Below, one piece after another: positions 58,384 through 64,000 of a stretch of DNA of 64,000 bases; within the stretch, counting starts at the first letter, position 1, and the number at the start of each line of letters is the position of its first letter. The DNA is taken from positions 41,266 to 105,265 of the forward strand of contig ONQS01000010.1 in NCBI GenBank assembly GCA_900320055.1, read 5' to 3'. This stretch comes from an uncultured Prevotellaceae bacterium (GTDB lineage: Bacteria > Bacteroidota > Bacteroidia > Bacteroidales > Muribaculaceae). The position numbers and the translations under genes were made by a program. The notes beneath the pieces were generated by a model. The model was not told where the DNA came from, ran no database searches, and saw only the letters and a list, made by a program, of their open reading frames with translations.

Positions 58384-58523
58384 TGTTCGTCTTCTTGCTG
58401 TTGGTTTTTCTTCTTGATGTATTCCTCGCGGGCGTGGCGCAGGCGGCGCAGGCGCTCGGCTTCACGGCGTCGACGGCGCTTCTCGGCGTCCTCTTGGCGG
58501 TATGCAAAATCGTTGTCAGCCAT
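58380..58523 (-). CDS. 47-residue highly charged small protein
   Basis: Reading on the minus strand from the ATG at 58523, the product starts MADNDFAYRQEDAEKRRRRR and ends KKKNQQQEDEQ. It is dominated by Arg, Glu and Lys and should form one long charged helix. The stop codon overlaps the start of the downstream membrane-protein gene (ATGA), typical of a genuine operon pair. It is below the size usually reported by gene finders. The function is unknown; it may regulate or assemble with the membrane protein. Confidence 0.65.
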   Translation of the reverse strand: MADNDFAYRQEDAEKRRRRREAERLRRLRHAREEYIKKKNQQQEDEQ

Positions 58524-58605
58524 ATTTATGCAACTAATGATTTCGCTAATTTAACAAATTGATTATCAGATAATAATTAGTATAATTTGTGTAATTCGTA
58601 GTTTC

Positions 58606-59235
58606 TCACTCCTTGTGGAAGGTGTCGCTGAAGAGGGTGCGGTTCATGATGGATCGGCCCAGGGTCAGTTCGTCGGTATACTCGATCTCGTTGCCGACAC
58701 TGACTCCGCGGGCCAGGATGGTGATCTTGACGTCGGGGTACGGCGCCAGGCGACGGAAGATGTAGAAGTTGGTCGTGTCGCCCTCCATGGTGGCACTTAG
58801 TGCCAGGATGACTTCCTTGACCTCACCGGACTTGACACGCTCCTCCAGGCTATCGACCTCAATGTCGGCTGGCCCGATGCCGTCCATGGGCGAGATGAGG
58901 CCTCCCAGCACATGGTACAGCCCGTGGTGCTGATGGGTGTTCTCGATGCTCATCACGTCCTTGACGTTCTCGACCACGCAGATGGTGCTTGCGTCACGCG
59001 ACGGGTTGCCGCAGATGGGGCACACTTCGGTCTCGCTGATGTTGTGGCACACCTTGCAATAGCGTATCTCGCGCCGCAACTTGATGATGGCCTCGCCAAA
59101 CGATACGGCCTCCTGCTCGTCCTGCTTGAGCAGATGCAGCACCAGGCGGAGCGCCGTCTTGCGCCCAATGCCAGGCAACTTGGCAAACTCACTGACCGCC
59201 GTCTCCAACAACCTTGAAGCAAATTCCTGTTCCAT
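58606..59235 (-). CDS. recR: Recombination mediator RecR
   Basis: RecR works with RecF and RecO to load RecA at gaps in DNA. The 209-residue protein has the N-terminal helix-hairpin-helix ([13 protein letters not shown]) and the zinc finger [16 protein letters not shown]. The TOPRIM domain has [13 protein letters not shown] and [16 protein letters not shown]. It is complete. A minus-strand -7 element TAACTTTG lies at 59261-59268, 26 nt before the ATG. It is divergent from mdh. Confidence 0.93.
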   Translation of the reverse strand: MEQEFASRLLETAVSEFAKLPGIGRKTALRLVLHLLKQDEQEAVSFGEAIIKLRREIRYCKVCHNISETEVCPICGNPSRDASTICVVENVKDVMSIENTHQHHGLYHVLGGLISPMDGIGPADIEVDSLEERVKSGEVKEVILALSATMEGDTTNFYIFRRLAPYPDVKITILARGVSVGNEIEYTDELTLGRSIMNRTLFSDTFHKE

Positions 59236-59260
59236 CTCTCTAGATTCTGATAAACCGGGG

Positions 59261-59268
59261 CAAAGTTA
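59261..59268 (-). promoter_or_regulatory. -7 element of recR
   Basis: The minus strand reads TAACTTTG; no good -33 box was found. Confidence 0.45.
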
Positions 59269-59329
59269 GTCATTTTGCCACGTACAGGGGCTGATTTCAC
59301 AATATTTAATCTTAATAACTTGCATTTTG

Positions 59330-59361
59330 CTTGTGGCTATCCTTTAAAAGCACTACCTTTG
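59330..59361 (+). promoter_or_regulatory. Promoter of malate dehydrogenase
   Basis: CTTG at 59330-59333, a 20-bp spacer and TACCTTTG at 59354-59361. The leader is about 45 nt. Confidence 0.6.
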
Positions 59362-59414
59362 CAGTGGTAAAATTTCATTTTAACATTAATCTTATTTAAT
59401 AGAAACATAACATC

Positions 59415-60404
59415 ATGGCATTAACTAATGACAAATTGGTCATCGTCGGCGCTGCCGGCATGATTGGCTCCAACATGGTACAGACCGCCCTGACTATGGG
59501 CTTGACTAACGACATCTGCCTGTATGACGTGTTCTCGCCCGAGGGTGTGGCCGAGGAAATGCGCCAGAGCGGCTTCAACGATGTGAAGATCACTGCTACC
59601 ACCGACGCCAAGGAGGCTTTTACCAACGCTAAATATATCATCTCGAGTGGTGGTGCTCCCCGCAAGGCCGGCATGACCCGCGAGGACCTGCTCAAGGGCA
59701 ACTGCGAGATCGCCGAGGGCTTGGGCAAGGACATCAAGACCTACTGCCCCGACGTGAAGCACGTCATCATCATCTTCAACCCCGCTGACCTGACCGGCCT
59801 GGTAACCTTGCTGTACAGTGGTTTGAAGCCCAACCAGGTAACCACCCTGGCTGCCCTCGACACCACCCGCCTGCAGAGCGCTCTGGCCAAGAAGTTCAAC
59901 GTGATGCGCAGCGAGATTACCGGTTGCGCTACCTATGGTGGCCACGGTGAGCAGATGGCAGTGTTTGGCAGCCATGTCGAGATCGCCGGCCGCAAGTTGA
60001 CCGACATCATCGGCACTGAGGAGTTCCCCGTCGAGGAATGGGAGCAGATGAAGACCGACGTGACCAAGGGAGGTGCCAAGATCATCGAACTGCGCGGCCG
60101 CAGTTCCTTCCAGAGCCCCGCTCAGATGTCAATAGAGATGATCCGTTCGGTCATGGGCGGCGAGAAGTTCCGCTTCCCCGTAGGCACCTACGTGAGCAAC
60201 GACAAGTATGACCACATCATGATGGCCATGGACACCGTCCTCGACGAGAACGGCGCAACCTACAAGGTGCCCCAGGGCACTCCCGAGGAGAACGCTAAAC
60301 TCGACGCCAGTTACGAGCACCTGTGCAAGATGCGCGACGAGTTGGTAGAACTGGGTATTGTTCCCGCCATCAGCGAGTGGAACAAGATCAACCCCAACCT
60401 GTAA
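59415..60404 (+). CDS. mdh: Malate dehydrogenase
   Basis: The enzyme interconverts malate and oxaloacetate with NAD(H), in Bacteroidales mainly in the reductive branch to succinate and propionate. The 329-residue protein has the NAD site VIVGAAGMIGSNM and the active-site loop SSGGAPRKAGMTREDLL. The Asp-Arg pair lies in LAALDTTRLQSAL, and catalytic His177 in YGGHGEQM. GGAPRKAGMTR, with Arg in the loop, indicates malate rather than lactate specificity. It stands alone with its own promoter and a terminator at 60434-60475. Confidence 0.92.
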   Translation: MALTNDKLVIVGAAGMIGSNMVQTALTMGLTNDICLYDVFSPEGVAEEMRQSGFNDVKITATTDAKEAFTNAKYIISSGGAPRKAGMTREDLLKGNCEIAEGLGKDIKTYCPDVKHVIIIFNPADLTGLVTLLYSGLKPNQVTTLAALDTTRLQSALAKKFNVMRSEITGCATYGGHGEQMAVFGSHVEIAGRKLTDIIGTEEFPVEEWEQMKTDVTKGGAKIIELRGRSSFQSPAQMSIEMIRSVMGGEKFRFPVGTYVSNDKYDHIMMAMDTVLDENGATYKVPQGTPEENAKLDASYEHLCKMRDELVELGIVPAISEWNKINPNL

Positions 60405-60433
60405 TCAGAAAGTACACTTTCCCACCTATAATT

Positions 60434-60475
60434 CGTGACAGGGGTGACTGCATGAGCCACTCCTGCCACGTTTGA
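60434..60475 (+). terminator. Terminator after mdh
   Basis: CGTGACAGGGGTG and CACTCCTGCCACG form a 13-position stem with one mismatch and one G-T pair, followed by TTTGATTT. Confidence 0.6.
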
Positions 60476-60551
60476 TTTCCAGTCTATCCTGGGCAAGGGT
60501 CTACCCTATTCTGACACGCTTGTGACGCGCCAATCATAATTTTTCTAAATA

Positions 60552-60583
60552 ATTTGGGAAAAAGGAAAAATATGAGTACTTTT
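60552..60583 (+). promoter_or_regulatory. Promoter of tRNA-Val
   Basis: TTTG at 60552-60555, a 20-bp spacer and TACTTTTG at 60576-60583, a full consensus match 37 nt before the tRNA. Confidence 0.8.
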
Positions 60584-60619
60584 GCAGTGCTTTTATCAAG
60601 ACAGCCACTTCAAGCACGG

Positions 60620-60694
60620 GCAGTTAGCGCAGTTGGTTCAGAGCATCTGCCTTACAAGCAGAGGGTCGGGGGTTCGAATCCCTCACTGCCCACC
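60620..60694 (+). tRNA. tRNA-Val (anticodon UAC)
   Basis: A 75-nt cloverleaf. The acceptor arm GGGCAGT pairs with ACTGCCC, the D arm is TAGCGCAGTTGGTTCAGAGC, and the T arm contains GGTTCGAATCC. The anticodon loop CTTACAA gives anticodon TAC (UAC in RNA), reading valine codons. The 3' CCA is not encoded: the sequence after the discriminator A is CCC. Confidence 0.95.
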
Positions 60695-60808
60695 CATTAC
60701 TTAATGTTTACAGATCAGTAACAACCAATATTAAAATTGAACGGCCGCGAGGCCACTACGAGAAATATTCAAAAGATATCAACAAAATTCTAATTGAAGT
60801 AATCAACG

Positions 60809-62314
60809 ATGGACGAGAATCTGAAAAAACCGAAAAGGCCTAGAATCGGTGAAACTAACGGCAATTTTGAAGACAATGTTGAAGGACGCTATGAGAAAGT
60901 AGAATATAGCGCCCACGAACCTCATCAGGGAGACGAGACGGCAACTCATGCCGAGGGTTTCCAGCAGCAAGAAGGTTACCAGCCCCGTCAGCAGGGCGGT
61001 TACCATCGCCAGGGTGGATATCAGCGCCAGGGCGGCTACCAGCGCCAGGGCGGTTATCAGCGCCAGGGTGGTTATCAGCGCCAGGGCGGCTACCAGCGTC
61101 AAGGCGGTTATCAGCCCCGTCAGGGCGGTTATCAGCAGCGCTATCAACAGCCTATGTCTGCCGGTGAGCACGACGCTACCAACCCTAGCGACAACAGCAC
61201 AATGAACACCGAGCAACAGGGCGGCTACCAGCCTCGTCAGCAAGGCGGCTACCAGCCCCGTCAACAGGGCGGTTACCAGCCTCGTCAACAGGGCGGCTAC
61301 CAGCATCGCCAGCAAGGCGGCTACCAGCCTCGTCAGCAAGGCGGCTACCAGCCTCGTCAGCAGGGCGGTTACCAGCCTCGTCAGCAGGGCGGTTACCAGC
61401 AGCGCCAAGGCGGCTACCAGCAGCGTCAGGGTGGCTACCAGCAGCGTCAGGGCGGTTACCAGCAGCGCCAGGGTGGCTACCAGCAGCGCCAAGGCGGTTA
61501 TCAGCAGCGTCCCAAGCGCCAGGGTCCCAAGCCCCAGATGCGATTCACACCCAAGCCCCAGCGCATCATTTATGAGGAGCCCGCTATCGATCCCAACATG
61601 GAGGTTCGCCTCAACAAGTTCATGGCCAACGCCGGCATCTGCTCGCGCCGCGTGGCTGACGAATACATCCAGAAGGGTCTGGTCAAGGTCAATGGCAATG
61701 TTGTGACCGAACTCGGCATGAAGATCACTCCTAAGGACATCGTTGAATATAATGGCGAGGTTGTCACCACCGAGAAGAAGTGCTACATCCTGCTCAACAA
61801 ACCCAAGGATTGCGTCACCACCAGTGATGATCCCAACGGCCGCAAGACCGTTATGGACCTTGTGAAGGGAGCCTGCGAGGAGCGCATCTATCCCGTGGGT
61901 CGTCTCGACCGCAATACCACTGGCGTGCTCCTGCTCACCAACGATGGTGACCTGGCCGCCAAACTCGCCCACCCCCAGTATGTCAAGAAGAAGATCTACC
62001 AGGTGTGGACCGACAAGCCCATCAGCGAGGAGGACATGCAGCACATCGCCGACGGTGTTGAACTCGACGATGGCCCCATCCACGCCGATGCAGTAAGTTA
62101 CGTATCTCCCACCGACCGCAAGCAGGCCGGCATCGAGATTCACTCTGGCCGCAACCGCGTCGTGCGCCGCATATTTGAGTCGCTGGGCTATCACGTGGTG
62201 AAACTCGACCGCGTCTACTTTGCCGGTCTCACCAAGAAAAACCTGCCCCGCGGTCGCTGGCGCTACCTCACTCAGGAAGAGGTCAACTTCTTGAAACAAA
62301 ACTCGTTTGAATAA
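60809..62314 (+). CDS. RluB/RsuA-family pseudouridine synthase with long GGYQ-repeat N-terminus
   Basis: A 501-residue protein. Residues 1-50 are charged. About 55-245 are a low-complexity tail with some 22 Gly-Gly-Tyr units ([21 protein letters not shown]), rich in Gln and Arg. The S4 RNA-binding domain begins near Met264 ([20 protein letters not shown]). The catalytic domain has Asp367 in [20 protein letters not shown], then [10 protein letters not shown] and [18 protein letters not shown]. The core should isomerise uridine in 23S (or 16S) rRNA. The tail resembles RGG/prion-like regions that bind RNA and condense. A short N-terminal extension is common in Bacteroidetes, but this one is long. 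The tRNA-Val gene lies upstream. Confidence 0.9.
   Translation: MDENLKKPKRPRIGETNGNFEDNVEGRYEKVEYSAHEPHQGDETATHAEGFQQQEGYQPRQQGGYHRQGGYQRQGGYQRQGGYQRQGGYQRQGGYQRQGGYQPRQGGYQQRYQQPMSAGEHDATNPSDNSTMNTEQQGGYQPRQQGGYQPRQQGGYQPRQQGGYQHRQQGGYQPRQQGGYQPRQQGGYQPRQQGGYQQRQGGYQQRQGGYQQRQGGYQQRQGGYQQRQGGYQQRPKRQGPKPQMRFTPKPQRIIYEEPAIDPNMEVRLNKFMANAGICSRRVADEYIQKGLVKVNGNVVTELGMKITPKDIVEYNGEVVTTEKKCYILLNKPKDCVTTSDDPNGRKTVMDLVKGACEERIYPVGRLDRNTTGVLLLTNDGDLAAKLAHPQYVKKKIYQVWTDKPISEEDMQHIADGVELDDGPIHADAVSYVSPTDRKQAGIEIHSGRNRVVRRIFESLGYHVVKLDRVYFAGLTKKNLPRGRWRYLTQEEVNFLKQNSFE
60972..61510 (+). repeat. Coding tandem repeats of 18, 21 and 24 bp
   Basis: Two blocks of in-frame repeats encode the GGYQ tail: 18-bp units (ggttatcagcgccagggc type) at about 61003-61110, and 24- then 21-bp units at about 61218-61510, with a non-repeat linker between. 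Synonymous changes between units keep the peptide constant. Unit number is likely to vary between strains. Confidence 0.85.
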
Positions 62315-62330
62315 TCAACCCAACAGCACA

Positions 62331-62358
62331 CTTGACCCAGCGCTCCTGCTGGGTCAAG
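62331..62358 (+). terminator. Hairpin between the pseudouridine synthase and asnS
   Basis: CTTGACCCAGC and GCTGGGTCAAG make a perfect 11-bp stem with loop GCTCCT. There is no T run, so it may be a weak terminator or a processing or attenuation site in a shared transcript. Confidence 0.5.
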
Positions 62359-62400
62359 GTGTTAAAATCAATCAATAACGGATTACACTCTATTTTAACA

Positions 62401-63795
62401 ATGGCTTTGAAACGCACCAAAATCGTCGATATCTTTGACCCCGCACTCGTGGGCCAAGAGGTTTGTGTCAAGGGCTGGGTACGCAGCCGCCGTGGTAACA
62501 AGTTTGTCCAGTTTGTCGCCTTGAACGATGGCTCGACCATCAACAACCTGCAGATCGTCATCGACCTCGAGAAGTTCAGCGAGGAAGAGTTACGTCCTAT
62601 CACCACTGGAGCCAGTCTCCATGTCGAGGGACAACTCGTCCAGTCACAGGGTAAGGGTCAGACCGTCGAGGTACAGGCCCAGACCATCGAAATCTATGGC
62701 ACCGCCGATCCCGAGGAATATCCCTTGCAGAAGAAGGGCCACACGCTGGAGTTTCTGCGCTCAAAGGCTCACCTGCGCATGCGCACCAACACCTTCGGCG
62801 CCATCTTCCGCATCCGTCACCACTTGGCCTTTGCCATCCACAAGTTCTTTAACGACAAGGGCTTCTTCTACTTGAACACGCCCCTGATCACAGCCAGCGA
62901 CTGTGAGGGTGCCGGCGACATGTTCCAGGTGACGACGCTCGACCTGGGCGACCTGCCCAAGACCGAGGACGGCAAGACCGACTATACCAAGGACTTCTTT
63001 GGCAAATCGACGAGCCTGACCGTATCGGGCCAACTCGAGGGCGAACTGGGCGCAACTGCGCTGGGTGCCATCTACACGTTTGGTCCCACCTTCCGTGCCG
63101 AGAACAGCAACACTCCGCGCCACTTGGCCGAGTTCTGGATGATTGAGCCCGAGATGGCTTTCTATGACATCACCGACAACATGGACTTGGCCGAGGAATT
63201 CATCAAGTTCTGCGTAAACTATGCGCTCGAACACTGCCAGGAGGACATCGAGTTCCTGAACAAGATGTATGACAACACGCTTATCGACCGCCTGCACAGC
63301 GTGCTCAAGGAGCCGTTTGTGCGCCTGACCTATACCGAGGGTATCGAAATCCTCAAGCAGGCCAAAAAGAAGTTTGAATTCCCAGTTGACTGGGGTGTGG
63401 ACCTGCAGAGCGAGCATGAGCGTTACCTCGTCGAGGAGCACTTCAAGCGTCCTGTTATCCTCACCGACTATCCGCGCGAGATCAAGGCCTTCTACATGAA
63501 GCAGAACGAGGACGGCAAGACCGTCCGCGCCATGGACGTGCTGTTCCCCATGATCGGCGAGATCATCGGCGGTAGCGAGCGCGAGGCCGACTACGACAAG
63601 TTGATGAGCGAGATTGAGCGCCGCGGCATCCCCATGAAGGACATGTGGTGGTATCTCGATACACGCCGCTTCGGCACCGTGCCTCACAGCGGCTTCGGTC
63701 TGGGCTTTGAGCGCCTGATCCTGTTTGTGACGGGTATGGCCAACATCCGTGACGTCATCCCCTTCCCTCGCACTCCCAACAACGCCGAGTTCTGA
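62401..63795 (+). CDS. asnS: Asparaginyl-tRNA synthetase
   Basis: AsnS charges tRNA-Asn with asparagine. The 464-residue class IIb synthetase has an N-terminal OB-fold anticodon-binding domain ([25 protein letters not shown]). The catalytic domain has [17 protein letters not shown] (motif 1 region), [21 protein letters not shown] (motif 2) and [21 protein letters not shown] (motif 3). Motif 2 with [10 protein letters not shown] is typical of AsnRS rather than AspRS. Start at the ATG 62401; an upstream TTG at 62332 lies inside the hairpin and is rejected. A terminator follows at 63830-63869. Confidence 0.93.
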   Translation: MALKRTKIVDIFDPALVGQEVCVKGWVRSRRGNKFVQFVALNDGSTINNLQIVIDLEKFSEEELRPITTGASLHVEGQLVQSQGKGQTVEVQAQTIEIYGTADPEEYPLQKKGHTLEFLRSKAHLRMRTNTFGAIFRIRHHLAFAIHKFFNDKGFFYLNTPLITASDCEGAGDMFQVTTLDLGDLPKTEDGKTDYTKDFFGKSTSLTVSGQLEGELGATALGAIYTFGPTFRAENSNTPRHLAEFWMIEPEMAFYDITDNMDLAEEFIKFCVNYALEHCQEDIEFLNKMYDNTLIDRLHSVLKEPFVRLTYTEGIEILKQAKKKFEFPVDWGVDLQSEHERYLVEEHFKRPVILTDYPREIKAFYMKQNEDGKTVRAMDVLFPMIGEIIGGSEREADYDKLMSEIERRGIPMKDMWWYLDTRRFGTVPHSGFGLGFERLILFVTGMANIRDVIPFPRTPNNAEF

Positions 63796-63829
63796 TCAGC
63801 GGCATAACAGCGAGTCTGGAAAAGAAGTA

Positions 63830-63869
63830 ACGAGACTAGCACCTCTTCGGTGTTAGTCTCGTCTTTTGT
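63830..63869 (+). terminator. Intrinsic terminator of asnS
   Basis: ACGAGACTAGCACC and GGTGTTAGTCTCGT pair over 14 positions (one G-T) around TCTTC, followed by CTTTTGTTT. Confidence 0.9.
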
Positions 63870-63956
63870 TTCAGTTGTCGATATGCGCACTAAAAGAGAA
63901 CCGTGACTTGAACTAGAAAAAGTTGACAGATTCGAGAGGCAAAAAGAGATTGCCAA

Positions 63957-64000
63957 ATGCAAGAGTTTGTACAACGATCCACTGTAACGGAGGTGGACCC
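63957..64000 (+). other. Possible start of a gene cut by the right edge
   Basis: An ATG at 63957 opens a frame that is still open at the window end (14 codons, MQEFVQRSTVTEVD). No promoter was seen and the piece is too short to judge. Confidence 0.15.

Noticed and set aside
60972-61510. Short regularly spaced repeats, considered as a CRISPR array
   Set aside because: The units are in-frame coding repeats of 18-24 bp without unique spacers and lie inside a real gene.
60803-62299. A 498-codon minus-strand frame, very rich in Leu, Val and Ala, opposite the pseudouridine synthase gene
   Set aside because: It is the antisense of the GGYQ repeats, which happens to lack stop codons. The plus strand has a complete, recognisable enzyme.
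63684-63974. A 96-codon minus-strand frame at the right edge
   Set aside because: It overlaps the 3' end of asnS and its terminator. Its composition is that of a shadow frame.

Overview
This window is a stretch of Bacteroidales chromosome. The evidence is the promoter style (TTTG, 19-21 bp, TAnnTTTG upstream of many genes), the lack of clear Shine-Dalgarno sites, lipoproteins with a Cys lipobox, secreted proteins ending in dockerin-type repeats or a type IX secretion domain, and Bacteroidales gene orders (parE-coaD-S41 protease, bamD-rpoZ). The G+C-rich coding sequence and BspA-like/dockerin proteins suggest Muribaculaceae or Prevotellaceae; the family is a guess. No rRNA, CRISPR array, prophage or insertion sequence was recognised.

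Layout. 0-6.2 kb: a membrane acyltransferase, then pdxA, a HAD-like protein and a sugar/polyol-phosphate nucleotidyltransferase, followed by myo-inositol-1-phosphate synthase. The last three suggest inositol-phosphate activation for lipid or glycan head groups. 6.2-17 kb: envelope polysaccharide genes (Wzc-type tyrosine kinase, UDP-glucose dehydrogenase, two divergent glycosyltransferases) mixed with a secreted endonuclease, a DUF4369/TlpA-like lipoprotein lacking its CxxC, and a small basic secreted protein. 17-24.5 kb: a zinc/cadmium-type P-ATPase, and a minus-strand run of two overlapping rhomboid proteases, a membrane-anchored EEP-family enzyme and an M3 peptidase. 24.5-35.6 kb: HU, a giant BspA-like LRR protein, a dicarboxylate-type symporter, a FemAB-like acyltransferase plus a Wzx flippase, greA, a HIT protein, an AraC regulator and a 2H phosphoesterase. 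35.6-47.6 kb: parE-coaD-S41 protease, two orphan genes, an NhaD antiporter, PrsW, a sodium:solute symporter and a GH10-like secreted protein. 47.6-64 kb: mostly housekeeping (pyrE, recX, comF, rpoZ, bamD, bcp, miaA, recR, mdh, tRNA-Val, asnS) plus a dipeptidyl peptidase and a pseudouridine synthase with a long Gly-Tyr-Gln-Arg tail at its N-terminus.

The most unusual region is 55.4-56.45 kb. A GxxExxY-family PD-(D/E)XK nuclease-like gene, more A+T-rich than its surroundings, lies between copies of a ~135-bp repeat that carries a 16-bp perfect palindrome. Four repeat copies alternate between two subtypes, and the C/D junction resembles the same site without the gene. Other points worth attention are a candidate small RNA near 13.05 kb, a folded intergenic element near 28.4 kb, an operator-like palindrome in front of the metal ATPase, two genes whose promoters leave almost no 5' leader, and a 47-codon gene at 58.4 kb.
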